Below, one piece after another: positions 1 through 6,236 of a DNA stretch of 6,991 bases. The notes beneath the pieces are model-generated. The model saw only the letters and a list, made by a program, of their open reading frames with translations, was not told the origin of the DNA and ran no database searches. Made by a program: the position numbers and the translations under genes. Source of the stretch: JBBQXY01 sp051004815. Its GTDB lineage: Bacteria > Chloroflexota > Ktedonobacteria > Ktedonobacterales > Ktedonobacteraceae. The stretch is taken from the NCBI GenBank assembly GCA_051004815.1, contig JBPCJY010000099.1:1-6991 (forward strand). The letters are read 5' to 3'. Position 1 is the stretch's first letter. Each line of letters starts with the position of its first letter.

Positions 1-59
1 GGCCTGGTGCCTGTCCTGGTGGAGGTTTTCTGCACTCCACCAAGGACAAGCACCAGGCC
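1..59. repeat. Long near-perfect inverted repeat (hairpin)
   Basis: Arms 1-24 and 35-59 are complementary over about 24 pairs around a 10-base loop (25-34), with one substitution and one bulged base. On the minus-strand RNA the substitution becomes a G-U wobble, so the hairpin is more stable in transcripts reading leftward, the direction of the copper-oxidase gene that ends 81 bases away. It may be a 3'-end hairpin/terminator or a copy of a dispersed palindromic element. Any T-run would lie outside the window, so the terminator role is open. Confidence 0.6.
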
Positions 60-139
60 CCCACCTCCGCCGCCTCATCCTCCCCTTGTCCCTACTCACG
101 CCACCCCCAAGACTTCCGTGAAATGGATTGGGCTAGTTG
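60..139. other. C-rich intergenic spacer, no gene
   Basis: This stretch is strongly biased to C on the plus strand, with C-runs of 3-5 at 58-62, 83-86, 90-92 and 105-109. It holds no start codon with a ribosome binding site and no coding signal. The minus strand therefore has four G-runs, but with long unequal loops, so a quadruplex is only weakly suggested. Confidence 0.5.
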
Positions 140-1321
140 TTACGGGATCACTTTGATGACACCTAACGCGCCTTTCCCTACTGCGGAGAAGGAATGTGTC
201 ACGAAGGGATAAAGACCTGGGGTTGGAATGGTCAGTTCCACCACAACACCGCCACCAGGAGGAACCGTAACGGTCTGGTCTCCTATCGTATGATTGGCAG
301 GATTGCCATCAATATAGACATCGCTGAAAATGGCACCGATGACATGGAAGGCTGAGAACTCGGAAGGCCCGGCGTTGACGATAAACAGGCGAATACGTTC
401 TCCAGCTTTGGCTACCAAAGGTGCTGCTTTATACTGGTTAACATAGCCGTTGAAGACGACATAGTCGGGGTTCACAGCATCTAGTTTCGTCGGGTCGATA
501 GAATACGTACCATCGGGCTGCTGTGTCGTATAGAATTCGCTCTGCACGAGAGAGTACTCTTTTGCTGGTGCCCATCCATTGGCCGGGTCAACGATGATCT
601 GGCCGTACATGCCGTTGGCTATGTGATAGATGGTAACAGGAGATCCACAGTGATACATGAAGACGCCGGGATAGTCTGCCCGCCAGTTGAACGAGAAGCT
701 CTTGCCAGCGGGAATGTCTTGATAGTTCACATTCCAGGGCGTTTGTGCCGCGTGTAAATCAATCGAGTGCGGCATAGCACCATCATTGATTAAGGTGAAG
801 TGAACGGTCTGCCCCTGGCGCACGCGAAGAATAGGACCAGGGACGGTTCCATTGAAGGTCCATGCATGATAGGCAACATCAGGGGCAATAGAGATAAGGA
901 GTTCTTTGACGGTCAAGGTAAGATTGACTGTATTACCCTGTGCTGCAACAGGTGGCAGCGCATTATACGTTTGATGTGCAGGGACTGCGATTTGCGGAAC
1001 AGTCGCGCCATTCTGGTTCGTACTCGTACTACCCATATTCATACCAGATGTGGTCGCATTACCGTTGGTAGTACTGCCAGTGGTCGCGGGATGGGCGGCA
1101 CTTATTAGAAGAGATGCTACAATGCCCAATATCAGTATAAGGAGCAAGACGGCTCCAGTAATGCCTGCGATGGTCCAGCCAGTTGCCGGTTCATGGACAT
1201 AGACGACGCGTTCAATAACGTTATTCTGCCCATTGGACGGACTGTTTGGATCTATGTCTGTACTTGTTGGTAGTGGTGGCCCAGATGGAGCTGACGGTGT
1301 TTCGTAAAATTGATTAGCCAT
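140..1321 (-). CDS. Membrane-anchored NirK-like copper oxidase (putative copper nitrite reductase)
   Basis: This is a 393-residue two-domain cupredoxin protein. Residues 1-48 are Pro/Ser/Asn-rich and probably cytoplasmic, 49-74 form one membrane helix, and 75-130 are a low-complexity linker with a GMNM motif. The cupredoxin domains then face outward. By alignment to NirK, the type 1 copper ligands are H185, C225, H233 and M238, and the type 2 ligands are H190, H224 and H376. D188, H326 and I328 match the catalytic Asp98, His255 and Ile257 of NirK. All are present, so nitrite reduction to NO is plausible; another multicopper oxidase activity is possible. The Cys-to-His loop is C-X7-H, one residue shorter than in Alcaligenes NirK. 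The start at 1321 is chosen over an in-frame ATG at 1396 because AAAGGA lies 8 bases upstream of it and the upstream extension looks unlike an N-terminus. Confidence 0.85.
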   Translation of the reverse strand: MANQFYETPSAPSGPPLPTSTDIDPNSPSNGQNNVIERVVYVHEPATGWTIAGITGAVLLLILILGIVASLLISAAHPATTGSTTNGNATTSGMNMGSTSTNQNGATVPQIAVPAHQTYNALPPVAAQGNTVNLTLTVKELLISIAPDVAYHAWTFNGTVPGPILRVRQGQTVHFTLINDGAMPHSIDLHAAQTPWNVNYQDIPAGKSFSFNWRADYPGVFMYHCGSPVTIYHIANGMYGQIIVDPANGWAPAKEYSLVQSEFYTTQQPDGTYSIDPTKLDAVNPDYVVFNGYVNQYKAAPLVAKAGERIRLFIVNAGPSEFSAFHVIGAIFSDVYIDGNPANHTIGDQTVTVPPGGGVVVELTIPTPGLYPFVTHSFSAVGKGALGVIKVIP

Positions 1322-1493
1322 TAAGATGATCCTTTCCTTGAGGTTGGCCTCTATTTGCGCTGTTCTTGCATGCGTTTCGCGTGTTGATGCTAGCATAGTT
1401 CGTGAAGCTCACAGACATATCTCAAAACTCATGAGGAATATCACAAACACGACACAAAAGAGAAAAGAAATGTCTGTCTATCTGAAAGTGCGA

Positions 1494-1525
1494 TACAATA
1501 CAGGGAGACTTCTCCTGTAGAGAAG
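1494..1525 (+). promoter_or_regulatory. Weak promoter -10 candidate and small leader hairpin for the Rid gene
   Basis: TACAAT at 1494-1499 matches the -10 consensus at five of six positions but has no convincing -35 at 16-18 bases. Just downstream, CTTCTC (1509-1514) and GAGAAG (1520-1525) form a 6-bp stem with a 5-base loop in what would be the leader. The whole divergent gap (1322-1568) also contains a 10-bp perfect palindrome, ATGCTAGCAT, at 1387-1396, 65 bases upstream of the copper-oxidase start, a possible operator. Confidence 0.25.
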
Positions 1526-1568
1526 CGTTAGTTAGAGAGTGTTGGTATAAGTAAGAAGGAGCATACTG

Positions 1569-1958
1569 ATGCAGAGGCAGAATATTTCTACTGGAACAGC
1601 ATGGGAGTCAACCGTGGGCTATTCGCGAGCGGTGCGCGTTGGCAAAGCCATATTCGTTGCTGGCACGACAGCCACCGATGGCGAAGGGAAGCTCGTTGGC
1701 CCAGGCGATCCCTATGCTCAGACGATACAGGTTTTACAAAATATCGAGTCGGCCCTGCGACGATTGGGAGCTAACATGAATGATGTCGTGCGTACACGTA
1801 TCTATGTGACCGATATTCGCCACTGGGAGAAGATTGGCAAGGCGCACGGTGAATTCTTCCACAACATTCGTCCTGCTACCACAATGGTCGAAGTAAGCCG
1901 CCTGATTGATCATAAGATGCTCATTGAGATAGAAGCTGACGCTTTAATGGGCGAGTGA
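1569..1958 (+). CDS. Rid-family (YjgF/YER057c/UK114) protein without the catalytic arginine
   Basis: This 129-residue protein has the usual length and pattern of the Rid family: VRVGKAIFVAGTTATDGEGKLV near residues 22-43, then LRRLGANMNDVVRTRIYVTD (63-82) and the C-terminal MVEVSRLID...IEIEADA block (106-124). Family members are trimers with active sites between subunits, and RidA itself hydrolyses reactive enamine/imine intermediates. In RidA the conserved Arg105 sits in PARSCVEV. Here the aligned segment is PATTMVEV, so Thr104 replaces the arginine. That places it with the Rid subgroups lacking imine deaminase activity in tests, so its substrate is unknown and the name RidA would overstate the case. 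GAAGGAG ends 7 bases before the ATG. It diverges from the copper oxidase and converges on queA. Confidence 0.88.
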   Translation: MQRQNISTGTAWESTVGYSRAVRVGKAIFVAGTTATDGEGKLVGPGDPYAQTIQVLQNIESALRRLGANMNDVVRTRIYVTDIRHWEKIGKAHGEFFHNIRPATTMVEVSRLIDHKMLIEIEADALMGE

Positions 1959-1994
1959 TGCTCGGCGTCAAGCCATCAAAGCATTAAAGCATCA
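1956..1994. terminator. Possible shared 3'-end inverted repeat between convergent genes
   Basis: TGATGCT (1956-1962) and AGCATCA (1988-1994) are perfectly complementary, with a 25-base loop, spanning the Rid and queA stop codons. There is no long T-run and the loop is large, so it is a weak terminator candidate. Confidence 0.22.
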
Positions 1995-3072
1995 ACATTG
2001 CATCGCCAAAGCTAAAGAAACGATAGCGTTTGCGAATAGCCTCTTGATAAGCTTGTTCGATGCAGGCTTTCCCAGCAAAGGCACTGACGAGCAGAAGCAG
2101 GGTTGAGCGCGGGAGGTGGAAGTTCGTAATCATGGCATCCACTACCTGAAAGCGATAGCCAGGGGTGATAAAGAGGCGCGTATGGCCCCGGTATGGCTCA
2201 ACTTGCCCATCGTACATACTGGCAACGCCTTCCAAGACGCGTACCGAGGTGGTACCGACGGCGAAAACGCGCCCACCAGCCTTGCGCGTCTCGCGAATCA
2301 GCTCGGCAGTAGGAGCGTCCAGCTCGATCTCTTCGCTGTGCATCTTATGCTCGCTGACCATTTCGCTCTCAACTGGCCTGAATGTATCCAGGCCGACATG
2401 CAGGGTCACGAAACCAACGCACACGCCTTGCGCACGCAATTGCTCTAAAAGGCGTGGCGTAAAGTGCAGACCGGCGGTTGGAGCAGCGGCAGAGCCACTG
2501 ATTCGCGCATAGACGGTCTGGTAGCGTTCCGGATCGGTCAACGTCTCGTGAATATAGGGCGGCAAAGGCATCCGTCCCAGCCGTTCGATAAGTGTCTGCA
2601 CGGTGACATCTGGCGAAGCTACGGGAATAGAGAAACAGACGATGCGCCCATCGGCCTCGGTGCGCTGACGAATTTCGGCTTGCAGTATTGGTGAAGAGGT
2701 TGTCTCTTCGCCTGCATCGCCAAAAACAAGGCGGTCGCCTGAGTGGAGGCGGCGTCCTGGACGTACTAATGTTTCCCAGCAGTGCAGGCCCAGATCGGGG
2801 CGTTCCGCCAGTAGCAGCACCTCGACTGCCCCGCCTGTGCCAACACGGTGGCCTAGCAAGCGTGCCGGAATGACCCGGCTCTGATTGGCAATCAGCAGAT
2901 CGCCGGGACGGAGATAGTCGCCAATGTCGCGGAAATGCCGATGTGAGAGCGTCCCAGTGGCACGATTGACGACCAATAGGCGCGAGGCATCACGCGGTTC
3001 AATGGGTGTTTGGGCGATCAATTCTGGCGGCAAATCGTAGTCAAAATCACTGATCTTTAAGGTGCTGTCCAC
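1984..3072 (-). CDS. queA: S-adenosylmethionine:tRNA ribosyltransferase-isomerase (QueA)
   Basis: QueA transfers and isomerises the ribosyl group of S-adenosylmethionine onto preQ1 at the tRNA wobble position, giving epoxyqueuosine, the penultimate step of queuosine synthesis. The 362-residue protein starts with the family pattern ISDFDYDLPPELIAQTP and has RLLVVNR and LLIANQSRVIPARL near 31-71. It also has PTAGLHFT in the centre, HVGLDTFRPV after it, and the C-terminal TNFHLPRSTLLLLVSAFAG block. Length is slightly above the usual 340-356, from extra residues in the middle insertion domain. The start is a GTG inside the end of ruvB, giving a 16-base overlap; GGAGGA lies 14 bases upstream, a long spacing, and no better start exists before the conserved N-terminus. 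ruvB-queA adjacency is common in bacteria and implies co-transcription and translational coupling. Confidence 0.97.
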   Translation of the reverse strand: MDSTLKISDFDYDLPPELIAQTPIEPRDASRLLVVNRATGTLSHRHFRDIGDYLRPGDLLIANQSRVIPARLLGHRVGTGGAVEVLLLAERPDLGLHCWETLVRPGRRLHSGDRLVFGDAGEETTSSPILQAEIRQRTEADGRIVCFSIPVASPDVTVQTLIERLGRMPLPPYIHETLTDPERYQTVYARISGSAAAPTAGLHFTPRLLEQLRAQGVCVGFVTLHVGLDTFRPVESEMVSEHKMHSEEIELDAPTAELIRETRKAGGRVFAVGTTSVRVLEGVASMYDGQVEPYRGHTRLFITPGYRFQVVDAMITNFHLPRSTLLLLVSAFAGKACIEQAYQEAIRKRYRFFSFGDAMLML

Positions 3073-4088
3073 AGGCCTATTCCATTTCCTCCATTCGGCG
3101 GTGTCAGTCCCAGGTGTTGATAGGCGGCTTGCATAGCGATGCGTCCACGCGGTGTGCGTGCAATGAAGCCCAGTTGGAGCAGGTACGGCTCGTAGACATC
3201 TTCAATTGTCTCCGTGTCTTCGCTGGTACTGGCCGCCAAGGTATCCAGTCCCACGGGGCCACCGCCAAATTTTTGAATGATGGTCAGCAGCAGATTGCGG
3301 TCGGTCTGGTCAAGTCCAATCTGATCGACTTCAAGGGCATCCAGTGCCGCTTGTGCCACGTCTCTGGTGATGATACCGTCGGCTTTCACCTGCGCATAGT
3401 CACGTACGCGCTTGAGGAGACGGTTGACAATACGAGGCGTGCCACGAGCGCGACCGGCTATCTCCTCGACCCCGGCAATATCGGCGGGAGCTTTGAGGAT
3501 ACGCGCCGAGCGAATCAAAATCTCTTTCAAGGCGGAAGGATCATAGTATTCCATGCGGTAGATGGCCCCGAATCTATCGCGCAGGGGAGCCGTCAGCGAA
3601 CCCACACGCGTGGTCGCACCCACCACAGTGAAGTGAGGCAGCGAGAGACGCAATGCCCGCGCACTTGGCCCCTTGCCGATCATGACATCGAGCGCGAAAT
3701 CTTCCATCGCGGAATAGAGTCGTTCTTCTACGACCCGCGAGAGGCGGTGTATTTCATCAATAAAGAGCACTTCCCCTGGTTGGAGAGCGGTCAGAATAGA
3801 GGCAAGGTCGCCGGCATGTTCAATCGCTGGGCCGGAGGTGGTCTTCATAGTGACACCCATCTCGACGGAGATGATGTTACAGAGCGTTGTTTTGCCCAGT
3901 CCCGGTGGCCCATATAACAGGACATGATCGACCGACTCTTTGCGGCGACGTGCCGCCTCCAACAAAATGCTCAGGTTCGCTTTAATTTTCTCTTGCCCAA
4001 TATATTCCGCCAGGCGACGGGGGCGCAAACTACCCTCAATGGCCTGCTCTTCTTCGCTCATCTTTGGTGAGACGAGTCGGTCACTCAT
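3057..4088 (-). CDS. ruvB: Holliday junction branch-migration ATPase RuvB
   Basis: RuvB forms hexameric AAA+ rings that, with RuvA, drive branch migration of Holliday junctions in recombinational repair. In the 343-residue protein, Walker A GPPGLGKT is at 60-67, Walker B DEIH at 111-114, sensor 1 GATTR at 157-161, and the arginine-finger segment LRDRFG at 169-174. The C-terminal winged-helix DNA-binding domain follows, with the family motif TPRGR near the end. The start is set at the ATG at 4088 because GTAGGAG stands 8 bases upstream. A GTG three codons earlier would place that site inside the coding region. It is transcribed from the promoter at 4139-4167 and overlaps queA by 16 bases. ruvA and ruvC are not next to it in this window. 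Confidence 0.98.
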   Translation of the reverse strand: MSDRLVSPKMSEEEQAIEGSLRPRRLAEYIGQEKIKANLSILLEAARRRKESVDHVLLYGPPGLGKTTLCNIISVEMGVTMKTTSGPAIEHAGDLASILTALQPGEVLFIDEIHRLSRVVEERLYSAMEDFALDVMIGKGPSARALRLSLPHFTVVGATTRVGSLTAPLRDRFGAIYRMEYYDPSALKEILIRSARILKAPADIAGVEEIAGRARGTPRIVNRLLKRVRDYAQVKADGIITRDVAQAALDALEVDQIGLDQTDRNLLLTIIQKFGGGPVGLDTLAASTSEDTETIEDVYEPYLLQLGFIARTPRGRIAMQAAYQHLGLTPPNGGNGIGLWTAP

Positions 4089-4138
4089 GCTCTGCACTCC
4101 TACCAGAATGAAACTAGTGTTCTATATCCTATGTTCAC

Positions 4139-4167
4139 ATTATAGCAGAATTGGGCGGCGTGGTCGA
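4139..4167 (-). promoter_or_regulatory. Sigma-70-type promoter of ruvB-queA
   Basis: On the minus strand a perfect TATAAT (4139-4144) lies 17 bases from TCGACC (4162-4167), which matches the -35 consensus at four of six positions. Transcription would begin near 4132, giving a leader of about 44 bases before the ruvB start at 4088. It sits in the 88-base gap after the methyltransferase stop, so ruvB-queA can be transcribed independently of it. Confidence 0.65.
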
Positions 4168-4176
4168 GTACCAATT

Positions 4177-4827
4177 TTACTGTTTGCCTGGGATAGCTTG
4201 CAACAGCACCATCGGCAACAGCATTCCGCTCAGGTCGCGTTTGTATGTGACCTGAAAACCTGCCGTGGTGACAGCGTGGGCAGTAGCGCGGTTCCAGTGG
4301 CAGTTGCCAGAGACGAGTCGGGCAAGAGGTGTAGCAATGTCCTGCATTATTGCGGCTATAGCCTTGTGAGAACGTACATGCTCTGCCATAAAAAGGATAC
4401 CACCGGGCTTGAGCACGCGCATGATCTCGTGTAGTCCTTTGGCGGGATCAGTGACGGAGCAAAATACCAATGTTGCTACGACGCTATCAAAGGTGGCAGC
4501 GGGAAATGGTAACGCTTCTACTGCTGCTTGTGTGAGATTGATGGGTACGCGAGCCTGCTCGATACGCTGCTGTGCATAGCGCAGCATGGCGGTATCCGGT
4601 TCAATCGCCTCTACCCGTTCAACTTTCTGAGGATCATAGAAAGAGAAATTCAGGCCGTTGCCCGCGCCAATCTCCAGGACAAGGCCAGTTGCCTGTCCCG
4701 CGGTTTCTGCTCGCAGTGGCTCCATGAAACTGCTCTCGGAAACGCCACGCGAGAGCACTTCGTACATCCGAGCGAATATTTTATGGTTGGTGGTACGCGG
4801 TTTGTTGGGTGATGTTGTCTGGGTCAT
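4177..4827 (-). CDS. Class I SAM-dependent methyltransferase, METTL7-like
   Basis: This 216-residue protein has a Rossmann-fold methyltransferase domain. Motif I VLEIGAGNG is at 50-58, the acidic residue at the end of strand 2 is in EAIEPD (73-78), and the post-I region includes EALPFPAATFDSVV. The motif IV-VI region reads TLVFCSVTDP, then RVLKPGGILFMAEHVRSH. The combination of NFSFYDP after motif I, LVFCSV, EHV and a later GNCHWNR resembles the METTL7/TMT1 family, whose human members methylate thiols. The substrate here cannot be told from sequence, and other Methyltransf_11 proteins remain possible. The ATG at 4827 has only a weak ribosome binding site (GAGA). It is divergent from the selenoprotein-like gene. 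A thiol or selenol substrate linking the two is speculation. Confidence 0.88.
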   Translation of the reverse strand: MTQTTSPNKPRTTNHKIFARMYEVLSRGVSESSFMEPLRAETAGQATGLVLEIGAGNGLNFSFYDPQKVERVEAIEPDTAMLRYAQQRIEQARVPINLTQAAVEALPFPAATFDSVVATLVFCSVTDPAKGLHEIMRVLKPGGILFMAEHVRSHKAIAAIMQDIATPLARLVSGNCHWNRATAHAVTTAGFQVTYKRDLSGMLLPMVLLQAIPGKQ

Positions 4828-4895
4828 ACCATTGATCTCGTTTCATATCATAGTGCGGAAAACATGTTGTCAGCAATAGTATACCGCAGAAACCC

Positions 4896-4924
4896 TTGCG
4901 TGTTTCCTGCCTGTCCTTTAGAAT
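4896..4924 (+). promoter_or_regulatory. Candidate promoter for the AhpD-like gene
   Basis: TTGCGT (4896-4901) and TAGAAT (4919-4924) are 17 bases apart. The -10 matches five of six consensus positions, the -35 only three. A second TAGAAT at 4951-4956 lacks a -35 at proper spacing. On the minus strand TATACT (4878-4883) is a possible -10 for the methyltransferase, also without a good -35. Confidence 0.3.
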
Positions 4925-4982
4925 GTGACATGAAGAAAACAATAGGACTGTAGAATCCAGTCGCGGCAGAGGAGGCATGAGT

Positions 4983-5510
4983 ATGGCACGCATTCCACCC
5001 GTTGAGAATATCGCATTGGCTTTCCAGGAAGGGCAGGGTGCTGAGACCATGGCGATGCTCTTCCGGGTCATGGCCCAGCGACCGGAACTGGCGCAGCAAA
5101 GCATGCAGCTTTTAGAGACGGCAATGCGAACAGGTACGGTCGATCCCCGGCTGAAAGAATTGGTGGCAGTACGCGTCTCGCAGGTCAACCACTGTTTTTA
5201 CTGAATGGCCGCGCATACTGCCTTGGCAAGGCAGTTAGGGGTGAGCGAGGCGTTACTGGATGCCCTGTATCACATTGATACCCACCGTCAGCTCTTCACA
5301 GAACAGGAGTTGGTGGCGTTGCATTTCGCGGAGATAATGACTACGGGCGCACGCGATGTCGATGAAACGCTGTGGGACGAGCTACAGGCGCACTTCGATG
5401 ATGGAGAGATCGTTGAGCTTGCAACGGTGATTGGTCTCTTCAATTTCTTTAATCGCTTCGCGGACGCATTGCAGATTGTGCCGCCAAGCACTTCTGACAC
5501 AAAGGAATGA
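4983..5510 (+). CDS. AhpD-like (carboxymuconolactone decarboxylase family) probable selenoprotein, in-frame TGA read as Sec
   Basis: One continuous frame of 175 residues is interrupted only by TGA at 5202-5204, codon 74. The family's redox site has the pattern E-X11-C-X2-C-X3-H (in mycobacterial AhpD, Glu118, Cys130, Cys133, His137). Here E59, C71 and H78 keep that spacing exactly, and TGA occupies the second cysteine, giving C-F-Y-U. Sequence on both sides is family-like (ELVAVRVSQVNHCFY, then MAAHTALARQLG, and HFDDGEIVELATVIGLFNFF), so the reading frame has not decayed. AhpD proteins act as thiol-disulfide reductants/peroxidases; Sec would raise reactivity. The ATG at 4983 is chosen because GGAGG ends 7 bases before it; an ATG at 4977 would be only one base from that site. 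A recent nonsense mutation or base error is the alternative. ATG at 5205 has no ribosome binding site, so a separate second gene is unlikely. Confidence 0.85.
5205..5235 (+). promoter_or_regulatory. Putative bacterial SECIS element after the UGA codon
   Basis: ACTGCCTT (5217-5224) and AAGGCAGT (5228-5235) form a perfect 8-bp stem with loop GGC (5225-5227). The stem starts 12 bases after the TGA, and the loop G is 21 bases after it. In E. coli fdhF the GGUCU loop lies at 19-23 bases, so position and leading G fit the SelB-binding class. The hairpin lies wholly within codons for HTALARQL. AGG in the stem is the only AGG among the ten arginine codons of the gene, consistent with selection on the RNA structure. 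Confidence 0.7.
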
Positions 5511-5514
5511 GATA

Positions 5515-5769
5515 ATGGCAACCGATAACCACAACGAAGATGATAAATTTATGGCACTCATCACGGATCTACATGAACTGGCTACCTATTTGCATAACCG
5601 GGGCGACAAAACGCTGAGGCTTTCCAAGCAGTTTGCCGAGAATGCGCAAAGGGATTCTTCCAACCGCGAGTTTGATATAAATCAATCACGTATGTTGGAT
5701 TATCAGCATACGGTCTGGCACGAGATCGGCAACATGGTAGAAAAGCTCATCAAACAACATGATAAATAA
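5515..5769 (+). CDS. Small helical protein of unknown function, coupled to the AhpD-like gene
   Basis: I do not recognise this 84-residue protein. It is highly charged, has no cysteine, no membrane segment and no signal peptide, and appears mainly alpha-helical. A hydrophilic start (MATDNHNEDDK) is followed by probable helices around 12-31, 33-50 and 60-82. Start at 5515 has AAGGA eight bases upstream and lies 4 bases after the stop codon of the AhpD-like gene, so the two are almost certainly co-transcribed and translationally coupled. A longer in-frame start at 5431 would run into the preceding gene and lacks a site. The terminator follows 7 bases after its stop, making a two-gene unit. A partner role for the AhpD-like protein is inference from position only. 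Confidence 0.75.
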   Translation: MATDNHNEDDKFMALITDLHELATYLHNRGDKTLRLSKQFAENAQRDSSNREFDINQSRMLDYQHTVWHEIGNMVEKLIKQHDK

Positions 5770-5776
5770 GGTATAT

Positions 5777-5815
5777 AAAAACAGAGCACCATCGTTGTGA
5801 TGATGCTCTGTTTTT
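5777..5815. terminator. Bidirectional intrinsic terminator
   Basis: Arms 5777-5793 and 5799-5815 pair over 17 positions with a 5-base loop. They begin with AAAAA and end with TTTTT, so both strands give a GC-containing stem followed by a U-run. One pair is C-A on the plus strand but a G-U wobble on the minus strand. It ends the AhpD-like operon from the left and the YtxH gene from the right. Confidence 0.92.
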
Positions 5816-5847
5816 GTGTGCGCATGCGAGCGCATAACGTACCGTTA

Positions 5848-6138
5848 TTACAGGTCGCCGCTCTTAGCTCGCGAATAGCGGCTGGATAGATCGTCCTTGG
5901 TGCGGGAGTAAATTTCGCGTCCCTGCCCCAAAGCATCGTTCGCGCGCGAACGAACCTCGCTGGTCAAGCTGTCCGCACGACTGCGCAGATCGCCGGTAAG
6001 ACTACCGGAGCGGTCGCGGAGCATGATACCCTGCTCACCGAGCTGCGCCAGTGTCGCCTCGCCGGATTGAGGTGCGAAAATTAGCCCAGCCGCGACCCCC
6101 AAAATGAAGCCAGCGAGAAGTCCCCAAAAGAATTTCAT
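5848..6138 (-). CDS. YtxH-domain membrane-anchored protein
   Basis: This 96-residue protein begins with a short glycine-rich membrane helix (MKFFWGLLAGFILGVAAG, residues 1-18), then LIFAPQSGEATLAQL, the hallmark of the YtxH family (small, often stress-induced membrane proteins of unknown biochemical role). Residues 40-95 are hydrophilic and repetitive, with recurring RSRAD/RSRAN units predicting a long amphipathic helix or coiled coil. The start at 6138 has AAAGGA ten bases upstream and places the membrane helix at the very N-terminus. In-frame ATGs at 6168-6177 would add a charged segment with no clear binding site. It lies downstream of the response regulator in the same direction, but a terminator separates them. 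Confidence 0.85.
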   Translation of the reverse strand: MKFFWGLLAGFILGVAAGLIFAPQSGEATLAQLGEQGIMLRDRSGSLTGDLRSRADSLTSEVRSRANDALGQGREIYSRTKDDLSSRYSRAKSGDL

Positions 6139-6184
6139 AATTTGCCCATCCTTTCTGACAAATGCCATATTCATCAACTATCAC

Positions 6185-6211
6185 ATAAAAATAACCGGAG
6201 CGTTTTCCGGT
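6185..6211 (-). terminator. Intrinsic terminator after the response-regulator gene
   Basis: On the minus strand ACCGGA and TCCGGT (6206-6211 and 6194-6199) form a 6-bp stem with a 6-base loop, followed by TATTTTTAT (6185-6193). It begins 25 bases after the response-regulator stop. The stem is short, so termination may be partial, letting some transcription reach the YtxH gene. Confidence 0.6.
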
Positions 6212-6236
6212 AAACCACCGCAATACCGTTTGCCCA

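Noticed and set aside
800..1108. 102-codon plus-strand open frame
   Set aside because: Antisense to the copper-oxidase cupredoxin domain and without a ribosome binding site or recognisable motif.
1322..1396. N-terminal extension of the copper oxidase to the ATG at 1396
   Set aside because: A good AAAGGA site 8 bases before the ATG at 1321 and the divergent control region favour the shorter start.
1546..1551. TATAAG as a -10 box for the Rid gene
   Set aside because: Transcription would start inside the ribosome binding site, only about 10 bases before the ATG.
3114..3917. 267-codon open frame on the plus strand
   Set aside because: It lies wholly antisense to ruvB, whose motifs are unmistakable, and its translation shows no family pattern.
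4781..5188. 135-codon open frame on the minus strand across the divergent promoter region
   Set aside because: It overlaps the methyltransferase start and the AhpD-like gene antisense, with a translation lacking domain features.
5205..5510. Separate gene starting at the ATG right after the TGA
   Set aside because: There is no ribosome binding site before 5205, the frame is the same as upstream, and the two halves together make one AhpD-like domain with the active site split at the TGA.
5819..5834. TGCGC/GCGCA hairpin next to the terminator
   Set aside because: Only a 5-bp stem with no T-run; the neighbouring 17-pair terminator explains the gap.
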